64,000 bases of DNA from Thermosulfurimonas marina (GTDB taxonomy: Bacteria; Desulfobacterota; Thermodesulfobacteria; Thermodesulfobacteriales; Thermodesulfobacteriaceae), in contig NZ_CP042909.1 in NCBI RefSeq assembly GCF_012317585.1, forward strand, positions 806,001 through 870,000, written 5' to 3'. The notes beneath the pieces were generated by a model that did no database searches, was not told the DNA's origin, and worked only from the letters and a program-made list of their open reading frames with translations. Each line of letters opens with the position of its first letter. Position 1 is the stretch's first letter. The translations under genes were made by a program, and so were the position numbers. Of this stretch, positions 19,244 through 26,779 are shown piece by piece.

Positions 19244-20151
19244 CGGAAACACCCAAAAAGAAATTTCGTTCGGGTTTTGTGGCCATTGTCGGACTTCCCA
19301 ATGTGGGCAAATCCACCCTCATGAATCAGATCCTGGGGACCAAGGTGGCCATTGCCACCCCCAAGCCTCAGACCACCCGTTTCAACATCCGGGGGATCCT
19401 CACCGGCCCGGACTATCAGATCGTCTTTGTGGACACCCCGGGGATCCATCAGGCCCGGGAACTTTTCAATCGTCTCATGGTGGAACAGGCCGTGCGGGCC
19501 ATCGAAGAGGTAGACGGGGTCCTCTGGGTGGTAGACGCCTCGGATCGCCGGCCCACTGAGGAAGAAAAAATTCTGGAAATCCTCCAGAAGACCGAAAAGC
19601 CCGCGGTTCTGGCCCTGAACAAGATAGATCTGGTCAAAAAGGCCGAGCTTCTGCCCATGATTGACTTCTTTTCACGGCTTTATCCCTTTCGGGCTATCGT
19701 CCCGGTCTCGGCCCTGGAGCGGGACGGCTTGAGCGAACTGGTAGAGGAGTTGGTGGCCTTACTTCCGGAGGGGCCGCCCTATTATCCTCCGGAGATGGTT
19801 ACCGACCAGCCGGAACGGGTACTGGCCGCGGAGATCATTCGGGAAAAGCTCTTTATGCTCACCCGGCAGGAGATCCCCTATTCCACGGCGGTAGTGGTGG
19901 AGGAATTTCGGGAAGACCCGGAAAAGGACCTCCTCTATATTCAGGCGACCATCTATGTGGAAAAGGACTCCCAGAAAGGGATCGTAATCGGCAAGGGGGG
20001 GCAAATGCTCAAAAAGATCGGGACCCTGGCCCGGGAGGAACTGGAGTTCCTTTTCGGAAAACGGGTGTATCTGGATCTTTGGGTGAAGGTCCTCAAGGGA
20101 TGGCGTAAGGAAGAACGCCTTCTGCGCCGCTTGGAAATGCCTTTCTTTTGA
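19240..20151 (+). CDS. era: GTPase Era
   Basis: Essential GTPase that binds the 3' end of 16S rRNA during 30S assembly. It has 303 residues, with G1 GLPNVGKST, G3 DTPGIH, G4 NKID, G5-like VSALERDG, and the C-terminal KH domain with GIVIGKGGQMLKKIG. It is translationally coupled to rnc by an ATGA overlap. Its stop codon lies at the centre of a perfect inverted repeat. Confidence 0.97.
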   Translation: MTETPKKKFRSGFVAIVGLPNVGKSTLMNQILGTKVAIATPKPQTTRFNIRGILTGPDYQIVFVDTPGIHQARELFNRLMVEQAVRAIEEVDGVLWVVDASDRRPTEEEKILEILQKTEKPAVLALNKIDLVKKAELLPMIDFFSRLYPFRAIVPVSALERDGLSELVEELVALLPEGPPYYPPEMVTDQPERVLAAEIIREKLFMLTRQEIPYSTAVVVEEFREDPEKDLLYIQATIYVEKDSQKGIVIGKGGQMLKKIGTLAREELEFLFGKRVYLDLWVKVLKGWRKEERLLRRLEMPFF

Positions 20152-20167
20152 GGATGATCCTCAAAAG
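20145..20167. repeat. Perfect 11-bp inverted repeat spanning the era stop
   Basis: Left arm CTTTTGAGGAT (20145-20155), one central base, right arm ATCCTCAAAAG (20157-20167). As RNA it would form a 10-bp stem with a three-base loop. There is no following T-run, so it is not a standard terminator; it could be a dimer-binding operator or a 3'-end stabilising hairpin. Confidence 0.6.
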
Positions 20168-20282
20168 TGACACTGTGATCTAGAGGTAACAACCTTAAAA
20201 AGAGGGACTTTCACATCCCTTATCGAGTTATCCCCCTTCTCCACGGGAAAAAATAGGGCTAGAGAGGGCATACTTTTTGCAT

Positions 20283-20288
20283 TATAAT
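20283..20288 (+). promoter_or_regulatory. Likely -10 box of the lpxC promoter
   Basis: TATAAT lies 29 bases before the lpxC ATG. The best -35 match 17 bases upstream is weak (TAGAGA, 20260-20265). The rest of the 165-base gap from 20152 holds the inverted repeat and nothing else I can identify. Confidence 0.5.
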
Positions 20289-20316
20289 CCTCCAAACTCA
20301 AACTGAAGGGGATCTT

Positions 20317-21231
20317 ATGCAGCGGTTCCAGCAGACCTTAGCCGCTCCGGTAGAACTGGAAGAGGTAGGGATTTTTTCGGGACAAAAAGTGCGGATAGTT
20401 CTGGAGCCTGCGGAGGCCGGAGAGGGGGTGACCTTTGTCTTGGAAGGGGTCTCCGGGGCTCCTCGGATCCCTCTGCGGCCGGAACACGTGCTGGGGACCG
20501 AAGGGGCCACGGTGCTTTCGGATGGATACCACTCCGTCTATATGGTGGAGCATCTCCTTTCGGCCCTTCACGGTCTGGGGATAGACAACGTGGTGGTGAG
20601 GGTCTTCGGTCCGGAAATCCCTCTTTTTGATGGCTCAGCCGAGGTCTTTGTACGGGAGATCTTGCGCCAGGGGCTGCGCCTCCAGCCCGCCCTTAAGCGC
20701 TACCTGGAAGTCCTGCGTCCCTTTGAAGTGCGAAACGGGGTGGGTTGTCTCCGGTTTCGCCCGGCCCCGGAGTTTCGCCTTCGGGTCCGCATCGCCTTTG
20801 ACCATCCCTTGATCGGAGAGCAAATCCTTCAACTGACCCTTAACCCCCTTAACTATCAAAAAGAACTGGCCTTTGCCCGGACCTTTGGCTTTAAAGAAGA
20901 CCTCTTGCGGCGCAAGGAAAAGGGCCTCCTGCGAGGGGGAGATCTCTCCAACGCCCTCGTACTTGACGAGAGCCGGGTTCTCAACGGCCCCCTACATCGT
21001 CCCGATGAATTTGTGCGCCACAAGGCCCTGGATCTGGTGGGGGACCTCTTTGCCGCCGGGATTCCCTTCCGGGGAGAGGTGGAGGCCGAGCTTTCCGGCC
21101 ACCGGCTGCACATTGAAGCCCTGAAAAACCTCTTGAGCGCTCCGGGAGTGGCCCGCCTTTCCGACGGTCTGGCCCCGGTGGCCTTTTTTTTCCTCGCCCC
21201 TAAAAAGAGGTCTTTCCGGGCCCACTATTGA
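20317..21231 (+). CDS. lpxC: UDP-3-O-acyl-GlcNAc deacetylase LpxC
   Basis: Zinc enzyme for the committed step of lipid A synthesis, so the organism makes LPS. It has 304 residues with two repeated alpha/beta domains. Zinc ligands can be placed: His79 in MVEHLLSAL, and His235 and Asp239 in RHKALDLVGD; the catalytic-region His262 in SGHRLH is also present. AAGGGG precedes the ATG. It is a single gene after its own -10 box, separated from era. Confidence 0.96.
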   Translation: MQRFQQTLAAPVELEEVGIFSGQKVRIVLEPAEAGEGVTFVLEGVSGAPRIPLRPEHVLGTEGATVLSDGYHSVYMVEHLLSALHGLGIDNVVVRVFGPEIPLFDGSAEVFVREILRQGLRLQPALKRYLEVLRPFEVRNGVGCLRFRPAPEFRLRVRIAFDHPLIGEQILQLTLNPLNYQKELAFARTFGFKEDLLRRKEKGLLRGGDLSNALVLDESRVLNGPLHRPDEFVRHKALDLVGDLFAAGIPFRGEVEAELSGHRLHIEALKNLLSAPGVARLSDGLAPVAFFFLAPKKRSFRAHY

Positions 21232-21318
21232 GCCTGGCCTCCGGTATGGTAGAATAGGCCTGGAAGGGGGGTGGAGTCCGCGCTTCCCTCCCTTGAAATT
21301 CATTTAAAGGAGTTTTGT

Positions 21319-21786
21319 ATGCGTAGGGCCCAGATCGGAGATGTAGTAAGCATCCATTGTGTAGGTATGTTGGAAAACGGGGAAATCTTCGAGAGCACTC
21401 CGGAGGATCAACCCTTCTACTTTGAGGTAGGCTCTCCGGAGATCATCCCCGGGCTCTCCGAGGCCGTGGTGGGCATGGCCGAGGGCGAAGAGAAGGAGGT
21501 TCTTCTTTCTCCGGACAAGGCCTTCGGAGAAAGGGACGAAAACCTGGTGCGGGAGATCCCGCGCGAGGCCCTTTCGCTGGAGACCGAGCCTCAGCCGGGG
21601 ATGATGCTCAACCTCATCGTGGATACCCCTCAGGGAGAAATGCAGTTTCCGGCCCTAGTGGCTGCGGTGGATCCGGAGAAGATCGTCCTGGATCTCAATC
21701 CGCCGCTTGCGGGAAAGAACGTAATCTTCCGGATCAAACTCTTAGGAATCCACGACCGGGAAGAGCTGGTCCTCGAAGACCTTTAA
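21319..21786 (+). CDS. FKBP-type peptidyl-prolyl isomerase (SlyD-like)
   Basis: Cytoplasmic proline isomerase/chaperone of the SlyD type. From ATG 21319 it has 155 residues: a split FKBP domain (GDVVSIHCVGMLENGEIFEST, then GLSEAVVGMAEGEEKEVLL) around an insert-in-flap domain at about 70-125, and a short acidic C-terminus without the His-rich metal tail of E. coli SlyD. AAAGGAG lies 7 bases before this ATG, which is better placed than the upstream in-frame GTG at 21271. A terminator follows. Confidence 0.92.
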   Translation: MRRAQIGDVVSIHCVGMLENGEIFESTPEDQPFYFEVGSPEIIPGLSEAVVGMAEGEEKEVLLSPDKAFGERDENLVREIPREALSLETEPQPGMMLNLIVDTPQGEMQFPALVAAVDPEKIVLDLNPPLAGKNVIFRIKLLGIHDREELVLEDL

Positions 21787-21807
21787 GTCCTTTCGAAAGG
21801 AAATTCG

Positions 21808-21838
21808 TCCGGGCCGGGTCTTCCGGCCCGGAATTTTC
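21808..21838 (+). terminator. Rho-independent terminator after the FKBP gene
   Basis: Stem TCCGGGCCGG / CCGGCCCGGA (21808-21817 with 21823-21832), loop GTCTT, then ATTTT. Confidence 0.88.
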
Positions 21839-21889
21839 CCTCCTTGCCTTTTGCTTGCCTAAGAGGGAAAGGCTTTTTATGATTTAAGT

Positions 21890-22678
21890 ATGTTCAACCC
21901 TCTGCGCTATTTGGAAGATTTTCGCGAGAGCTTTGGAGAGGAGGCGGCCCTCAAACTCCTGCGGGCCCTGGGGGAAATCTACGAAAACTTGGCCCAGACG
22001 GTCACCCGGGAAGAATTCAATGAACTCAAAGAGATCGTTCGCCAGCAGGGCGAAAACCTAAAAGTCTTAACTCAACGGATGGATCAGCTCACCCAGCGGG
22101 TGGATCAGCTTACCGAACGGATGGATCAGCTCACCCAGCGGGTGGATCAGCTTACCGAAGATGTGCGCCAGCTTACCCTCCGGGTGGATCAACTCACGGA
22201 GGATGTGCGCCGGCTCACCGGAGAGATGGGCAAGATGAAAGGAGATCTCCGAGACCTGCGGCAACAGGTGGGAGGGCTAAGTATCACCGTGGGTTATACT
22301 CTGGAAAACCAGGCCTATCGGGCCCTTCCCCGGCTCCTGGCCCGAGACTACGGCCTCCGGGTGAAAGGTCGTCTCCTGCGCACCTTTGTGGAAGACGATA
22401 AGGGTCGCCCCCTGGAGGTAAATATCTTTGGCCGGGCGCAAAGGGACGGTCAAGAGGTGGTCATCCTGGGAGAGGCCAAGGCCCAGCTCTCCAAACGGGA
22501 TGTGGATCGTTTCCTCCGCAAAAAGGTGCGGCCCCTCGAAAAAGTCTTTCCCGAACGCTTCCTGGTCCTGGTCACCCACATGATCTCTGAGCCCTCGGTG
22601 GAAGCCTATGCCCGGGATCGGGGGGTGGTCCTCTACTATTCCTACGACTTTGAGGGTCCCGAAGAGGCCCCTTTCTAG
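21890..22678 (+). CDS. Coiled-coil protein with PD-(D/E)XK nuclease-like C-terminus
   Basis: A 262-residue protein of the DUF3782-like group common in thermophiles; no assigned role. Residues about 30-130 form a coiled coil built of seven-residue units of the type (M/V)DQLT-x-R. The C-terminal half has a nuclease-like core: LEVNIFGRAQRDGQ, then VILGEAKAQLSK, where Glu-X-Lys could be the catalytic pair. It is a single gene; the 3' end overlaps panB by 4 bases convergently. DNA cleavage is inference only. Confidence 0.72.
   Translation: MFNPLRYLEDFRESFGEEAALKLLRALGEIYENLAQTVTREEFNELKEIVRQQGENLKVLTQRMDQLTQRVDQLTERMDQLTQRVDQLTEDVRQLTLRVDQLTEDVRRLTGEMGKMKGDLRDLRQQVGGLSITVGYTLENQAYRALPRLLARDYGLRVKGRLLRTFVEDDKGRPLEVNIFGRAQRDGQEVVILGEAKAQLSKRDVDRFLRKKVRPLEKVFPERFLVLVTHMISEPSVEAYARDRGVVLYYSYDFEGPEEAPF
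22076..22202 (+). repeat. 21-bp coding tandem repeat (coiled-coil heptads)
   Basis: Six degenerate copies of a 21-base unit based on GATCAGCTCACCCAGCGGGT. A 42-base higher-order unit (Met-type then Val-type heptad) is repeated almost exactly at 22076-22159, suggesting a recent duplication. Confidence 0.85.
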
Positions 22679-23508
22679 CCTTCGGTAAGGGCCTTAAGCA
22701 CCTCTTCGGAGAGGGAAAAACTCTCTTCTGGACCGGGGAAATTCCCGGCCCGGACATCTTGGGCATAATTCCTTAAGGCCCGCACGATCTCCGGAGCCAG
22801 TTCCGCATAGGAGCGCACAAACTTGGGCCGGAAACGGGGCCAGAGACCCACTACATCGTGAAAGACGAGGATCTGGCCGTCACAGTGAGGGCCGGCCCCG
22901 ATGCCGATGGTGGGCACCGGGACCCGCTGGGTAATGATCCGGGAAAGCTCCGCGGGCACACATTCCAGAAGGAGGGCAAAGACCCCGGCCTCCACCAGGG
23001 CCTCGGCATCGGCCAGGAGTTTGCGCGCCCCCTCAAGATCCCGACCCTGGACCCGATAACCTCCGAGGGCCGAGGCCCTCTGCGGGGTAAGGCCAATGTG
23101 CCCCAAAACCGGGATACCCGCCCGGACCACCGCAGCCACAATCTCCGCCACCTCCTGGCCTCCCTCCATCTTTACCGCCTGGCAGCCCCCCTCCTTGAGG
23201 AAACGCCCGGCGTTGCGGATGGCCTCCACCGGCCCCGTCTGATAGGAAAGAAAGGGCAGGTCTCCCACCAGAAGGGCCCGTTCCGAACCCCGGGCTACCG
23301 CGCGGGAAAAAGTAAGCATCTCTTCCATGGTGATGGGCAGGGTGTCCTCGTGGCCCAGGACCACCATGGCCGCGGAATCCCCTATTAGGAGAAGGTCCAC
23401 CCCGGCTTCTTCGGCCAGGCGGGCGGAGACCACGTCGTAGGCCGTAAGGGCCACGATGGGCTCCCGCCCTTTGCGGGCCTGAATCTCCGGTACGCTCAGG
23501 CGTCCCAT
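22675..23508 (-). CDS. panB: 3-methyl-2-oxobutanoate hydroxymethyltransferase
   Basis: First committed step of pantothenate (CoA) synthesis: adds a hydroxymethyl group from methylene-THF to ketoisovalerate. It has 277 residues, with the early ALTAYDVVSARLAEEAGVDLLLIGDSAAMV segment, the conserved VKMEGG substrate-binding motif near residue 117 and HIGLTPQ. It is last in the yebC-ruvCAB-panB run, two bases after ruvB. panC and panD are not in the window. Confidence 0.96.
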   Translation of the reverse strand: MGRLSVPEIQARKGREPIVALTAYDVVSARLAEEAGVDLLLIGDSAAMVVLGHEDTLPITMEEMLTFSRAVARGSERALLVGDLPFLSYQTGPVEAIRNAGRFLKEGGCQAVKMEGGQEVAEIVAAVVRAGIPVLGHIGLTPQRASALGGYRVQGRDLEGARKLLADAEALVEAGVFALLLECVPAELSRIITQRVPVPTIGIGAGPHCDGQILVFHDVVGLWPRFRPKFVRSYAELAPEIVRALRNYAQDVRAGNFPGPEESFSLSEEVLKALTEG

Positions 23509-23510
23509 GG

Positions 23511-24467
23511 CTAGAACAATACCCCCTCCCGGGGGGCCTTCAAGTAGGCGTAGGCCCTTTCGGTGAGGACCCGGCCCTTGCGGGTGCGCCGCAGGAGACC
23601 GCAGCGGATGAGATAGGGTTCGTAGATGTCCTCCAGGGTCTGAGGGTCCTCACAGAGGGCCGTGGCCAGAGTGGAAAGCCCTACCGGGCCGCCGTCGAAC
23701 TTTTCGAGAATGGTCTCCAGGATGCGTCGATCCAGGGGAGAAAGACCCAAAGGGTCCAGATCCATGAGATCCAAAGCCTCTTGGGCGATCTCCGGGGTGA
23801 TCTCCGGGGCCGCTTTCACCTCGGCGTAGTCGCGCACCCGGCGCAGAAGGCGGTTGGCAATGCGCGGAGTGCCCCGGGAGCGGGACGCAATGACCCGGGC
23901 CGCCTCTTCCGAAAGCCTGATCCCCAAAAGGGCCGCCGAGCGCAGAAGGATGCGGGCCAGGGCTTCCTGATCGTAAAAATCCAACTTAAAGACTATCCCG
24001 AAACGGTCCCGCAGAGGGGCCGAAAGAAGACCCGGACGGGTAGTGGCCCCGATGAGAGTGAACCGGGGCAGCTTAAGGCGCACGGCCCGGGCTCCGGGCC
24101 CCTTCCCCACCACCAGATCCAAGGCAAAGTCCTCCATGGCCGGATAGAGGACCTCCTCGCAGGCCTTGGGCAGGCGATGGATCTCGTCGATAAAAAGGAC
24201 GTCCCTCTCCTCCAGGGTGGTAAGGATGGCCGCCAGATCTCCCGGACGCTCCAGGGCCGCCCCGGAGGTAATCCGGAAATTCACTCCCAGTTCGTGGGCC
24301 ACTACCTGGGCCAGGGTGGTCTTGCCCAGGCCGGGGTAACCGGTAAGGAGCATGTGGTCTAAGGCCTCCCCCCGGGACCGGGCCGCCGAAAGATAGACCT
24401 CAAGCTCCCTCTTCAGGTCTTCTTGACCTACATATTCGGCAAGGGTCCTCGGGCGAAGGGGGTCCAT
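23511..24467 (-). CDS. ruvB: Holliday junction branch-migration motor RuvB
   Basis: Hexameric AAA+ ATPase that drives branch migration with RuvA. It has 318 residues, with Walker [10 protein letters not shown] near 43, Walker [11 protein letters not shown], the arginine-finger region [18 protein letters not shown], and a C-terminal winged helix. It starts 23 bases after ruvA in the same operon. Confidence 0.97.
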   Translation of the reverse strand: MDPLRPRTLAEYVGQEDLKRELEVYLSAARSRGEALDHMLLTGYPGLGKTTLAQVVAHELGVNFRITSGAALERPGDLAAILTTLEERDVLFIDEIHRLPKACEEVLYPAMEDFALDLVVGKGPGARAVRLKLPRFTLIGATTRPGLLSAPLRDRFGIVFKLDFYDQEALARILLRSAALLGIRLSEEAARVIASRSRGTPRIANRLLRRVRDYAEVKAAPEITPEIAQEALDLMDLDPLGLSPLDRRILETILEKFDGGPVGLSTLATALCEDPQTLEDIYEPYLIRCGLLRRTRKGRVLTERAYAYLKAPREGVLF

Positions 24468-24490
24468 CCCTGCCTTATCTTAGCACGCCC

Positions 24491-25063
24491 TTAAGGGGGA
24501 GAGAATTCCCGCAGGGCCTTGCGCAGGAGTTCCTGTAGATCCTCCTGGCCGGTGTAGACCCGGTGAAGGACCTCTTCAGCCTCCGTGGCCGGAAAGCCCA
24601 GATTTTTGAGGGCCTCCAGGGCCTCACGGAAATGAGGGACCTCGGCCCGGGGCCGGCGCTTGAGCCCCAGTTTGCCTCGCAACTCCACGCAAAGACGCTC
24701 CGCCCGGCGCGGTCCGATTCCCGGAACCCGGGAGAGGGCCTCCAGGTCTTCCGCAGCCACGGCCTCCTCCAGGGCCTCCGGACGAAAAAAGGCCAGGATG
24801 TTCAGGGCCAGGCGAGGCCCCACTCCAGAAAGGGAGGCCAGGAGGAGAAAGGTCTCCCGGGAGGCCTGGTCGGGAAAACCGTAAAGTTCCGGAACCCCCT
24901 CCTGCACCCACAGGCAGACCGGAAGCCGCACCTCCTCTCCCACCGGGGGCAACTCCTCCACCAGGGTGAAAGGCACCGAGACCTCCAAAGTAAAGGGGCC
25001 GGCCTCTATCCAGACCTTTCCCGGGATCTTGTGTTTCAGACGCCCGCGGATCTCGGCCAGCAC
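24491..25063 (-). CDS. ruvA: Holliday junction binding protein RuvA
   Basis: Tetrameric junction-binding subunit of RuvAB. It has 190 residues: N-terminal OB fold (MLAEIRGRL start), two helix-hairpin-helix motifs (LSGVGPRLALNIL and VPGIGPRRAERLC), and a C-terminal RuvB-contact domain. The start is GTG and overlaps the end of ruvC by 28 bases. Confidence 0.96.
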   Translation of the reverse strand: MLAEIRGRLKHKIPGKVWIEAGPFTLEVSVPFTLVEELPPVGEEVRLPVCLWVQEGVPELYGFPDQASRETFLLLASLSGVGPRLALNILAFFRPEALEEAVAAEDLEALSRVPGIGPRRAERLCVELRGKLGLKRRPRAEVPHFREALEALKNLGFPATEAEEVLHRVYTGQEDLQELLRKALREFSPP

Positions 25064-25530
25064 CTCGTCTCTCCGTACAGATGGGTCAGGGCCAGGGCCA
25101 AGGCGTCGCTGGCGTCCCGGGGAAGGCTTTCCGCAAGCCCCAGTGTGGCCCGAACCATAAAGGCCACTTCCTCCTTTCGGGCCCGTCCGTTTCCGGTAAG
25201 GGCCAGCTTGACCGCCGAAGGATGATAGGTGCGCACCGGAAGACCATGGCGGGCGGCCAGGACCAGGACCACCCCCTGGGCCTGTCCCAGGGAGAGGGCC
25301 GCCCGGGGAAAGCGCTCCGGGATGACCTCTTCCAGGGCCAGGACCTGGGGAGCCAGGGTGAGAATAAGGTCCTCGAGTTTCTGGAAGAGGAAGGCCAGAC
25401 GCTCGGGAAGGGGATCGCCGGCCCGGGGACGGATAACCCCCCAGGCCAGGGCCCGCGGAGAACGACTTTGGGCCTCGATTAGACCGTAGCCCGTGGCCCG
25501 GCAGCCAGGATCTATACCCAGAATGCGCAC
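25036..25530 (-). CDS. ruvC: Holliday junction resolvase RuvC
   Basis: Dimeric endonuclease that resolves Holliday junctions. It has 164 residues with the RNase-H-like acidic residues in MRILGIDPGCRATGYG (Asp7), ALEEVI, and C-terminal SDALALALTH. GTG start one base after the yebC stop. With ruvA and ruvB the full RuvABC resolvasome is encoded together. Confidence 0.97.
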   Translation of the reverse strand: MRILGIDPGCRATGYGLIEAQSRSPRALAWGVIRPRAGDPLPERLAFLFQKLEDLILTLAPQVLALEEVIPERFPRAALSLGQAQGVVLVLAARHGLPVRTYHPSAVKLALTGNGRARKEEVAFMVRATLGLAESLPRDASDALALALTHLYGETRCWPRSAGV

Positions 25531-25531
25531 C

Positions 25532-26287
25532 TTAACCCCCGGAGAGCCTTTCCATCAGCTCCTCGGGGATATCAAAATTCGCATAAACCTTCTGTACGTC
25601 GTCGTGATCCTCTAGCATCTCCATGAGACGGAGCATCTGCTGGGCGGTCTTTTCGTCCTCCAGGCGCACCGTGGTCTTGGGGACCAGAGTCACCTGGGCC
25701 GAGGCAGGCCGGAGTCCGGCCTCCTCGAGCTGGCGTTTGACCTCCTCAAAGTCCTCCGGAGCGGTAATAATCTCGAACTCTCCCTCATAACTGCGCACAT
25801 CTTCGGCCCCGGCCTCCAGGGCCACCTCCAGCACCTGATCCTCGGAAAGACCGTCACGGGGAATGACGATGAGCCCCCTTTTTTCAAAGATCCAGGAGAC
25901 CGCCCCGGGCTCCGCCAGATTCCCTCCGCACTTACTGAAGATGTGCCGGAGTTCGGCCACCGTGCGCCGACGATTGTCGGTCAGGCTTTCGATATAGACC
26001 GCCACCCCCCCCGGCCCGTAACCTTCGAAGACGGCCTCTTCATACTGGGTTCCCTCTTCCAGGCCCAGTCCCTTACGGATGGCCCGCTCGATATTTTCTT
26101 TGGGCATATTCACCGCCTTGGCCGCGGCTATGGCCGCCCGCAAACGGGGATTACCCTCCGGATCTCCCCCTCCCAACCGGGCGGCCACCATGATCTCCCG
26201 GACGATTTTGGTAAAAAGGCGACCCCGCTTGGCGTCCTGGGCGGCCTTTTTGCGTTTGATCTGGGCCCAGTGGGAATGTCCGGCCAT
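25532..26287 (-). CDS. YebC/TACO1-family protein
   Basis: Widely conserved protein first described as a DNA-binding regulator and more recently linked to translation of difficult sequences such as proline runs. From ATG 26287 it has 251 residues, starting with the invariant [27 protein letters not shown] is 8-9 bases upstream of this ATG, ruling out the longer in-frame reading to 26401. yebC-ruvC adjacency is very common in bacteria. It is the first gene after a strong promoter. Confidence 0.95.
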   Translation of the reverse strand: MAGHSHWAQIKRKKAAQDAKRGRLFTKIVREIMVAARLGGGDPEGNPRLRAAIAAAKAVNMPKENIERAIRKGLGLEEGTQYEEAVFEGYGPGGVAVYIESLTDNRRRTVAELRHIFSKCGGNLAEPGAVSWIFEKRGLIVIPRDGLSEDQVLEVALEAGAEDVRSYEGEFEIITAPEDFEEVKRQLEEAGLRPASAQVTLVPKTTVRLEDEKTAQQMLRLMEMLEDHDDVQKVYANFDIPEELMERLSGG

Positions 26288-26318
26288 AAAAAAATTCACC
26301 TCCTTCCGTTTCCGGCCC

Positions 26319-26346
26319 ATTATAACCCTTCTCCCTTCTCTTTCAA
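26319..26346 (-). promoter_or_regulatory. Promoter of yebC-ruvCAB-panB
   Basis: On the minus strand TTGAAA (-35, 26346-26341), 16-base spacer, TATAAT (-10, 26324-26319). The predicted start gives a leader of about 25 bases carrying the yebC ribosome site. Confidence 0.75.
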
Positions 26347-26424
26347 TTCTACGCAAAGAACCTCCTGGCCCTTTCCGGAAACCTTTGCCAATAAAAATCA
26401 TCGGAAAGTTAAATAAAAAATTCC

Positions 26425-26453
26425 TTGTTTTTTGAAATTTGGCATGCTAGAAA
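26425..26453 (+). promoter_or_regulatory. Possible promoter of the selenopeptide gene
   Basis: TTGTTT (26425-26430), 17-base spacer, TAGAAA (26448-26453). Both boxes are imperfect. The region is notably AT-rich and is the only promoter-like stretch before the ATG at 26481. Confidence 0.35.
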
Positions 26454-26480
26454 TTAGTTAATAGACCCGTGGAGGGGAAA

Positions 26481-26738
26481 ATGAAGGAAAAAGAGCTTCG
26501 GAAGTTGCTTGCGGGCCTTAGTCTTTCGGCCCTTTTAGCCGGAGGGGGGTTGGCGGCGGCCCCGGTGCTGGCCCAGAGTGGCTGAAGCGGTTGAGGTTCT
26601 AAAAAGGGCGGCGGGCCCGCCCTCATGGAAACTCAACCCGCGGAGAACGCTACGAAAAACGCCACGGAGAATGCCACGGAAAACGCCACGGAGGTCCCCC
26701 GGGCCGAAAAACCTCAGGGCAAAAGCGGCTGAGGCTAA
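26481..26738 (+). CDS. sbtA: SbtA-like selenopeptide RiPP precursor with three in-frame UGA codons
   Basis: Read normally the frame stops after 34 codons at TGA 26583-26585. Reading UGA as selenocysteine gives 85 residues ending at TAA 26736-26738. The leader (MKEKELRKLLAGLSLSALL, then Gly/Ala-rich to PVLAQ) resembles a signal peptide. All three UGAs follow Ser-Gly: Sec35, Sec38 and Sec84 (codons AGT GGC TGA, AGC GGT TGA, AGC GGC TGA). The different synonymous codons suggest selection on the protein. Between them lies a Lys/Gly patch and four Asn-Ala-Thr repeats. GGAGG lies five bases before the ATG. The next gene is a radical SAM/SPASM enzyme, matching the predicted SbtA/SbtM selenopeptide family. 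selA is in the same window. Expression is not shown by sequence. Confidence 0.82.
26589..26638 (+). promoter_or_regulatory. SECIS-like stem-loop for UGA 2 (and perhaps UGA 1)
   Basis: Lower stem GGTTGAG (26589-26595, containing the UGA at 26592-26594) pairs with CTCAACC (26632-26638). The upper hairpin GGGCGG / CCGCCC (26606-26611 with 26617-26622, loop CGGGC) begins exactly 11 nt after UGA 2. The loop lacks the GU of E. coli fdhF. No T-run follows, so it is not a terminator. Confidence 0.55.
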
Positions 26739-26779
26739 GCCCAGCCCCGGTGCGGGGCATCCATGTTTCGTCTAGCCTC
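26731..26779 (+). promoter_or_regulatory. SECIS-like stem-loop for UGA 3, overlapping sbtM start
   Basis: Lower stem GAGGCTA (26731-26737) pairs with TAGCCTC (26773-26779). The upper hairpin GCCCC / GGGGC (26744-26748 with 26754-26758) has loop GGTGC, containing the GGU seen in the E. coli fdhF SECIS loop, and starts exactly 11 nt after UGA 3 (26730-26732). The structure encloses the ATG of the next gene at 26763, so folding may link Sec decoding with maturase translation. Confidence 0.55.

Noticed and set aside
20228..20236. TTATCCCCC as a DnaA box
   Set aside because: Two mismatches to TTATCCACA and no cluster of other boxes nearby.
20152..20282. Riboswitch or small RNA before lpxC
   Set aside because: No recognisable aptamer core or terminator; only the palindrome and a -10 box can be supported.
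22076..22202. Regular repeats as a CRISPR array
   Set aside because: Repeats are contiguous, in frame, and encode coiled-coil heptads; there are no spacers.
26439..26446. TTGGCATG resembling a sigma-54 -24 element before the selenopeptide gene
   Set aside because: The matching GC element at -12 is missing (sequence reads AAATT).
26606..26622. GC hairpin in the selenopeptide gene as a terminator
   Set aside because: No T-run follows; the frame and a co-directional gene continue.
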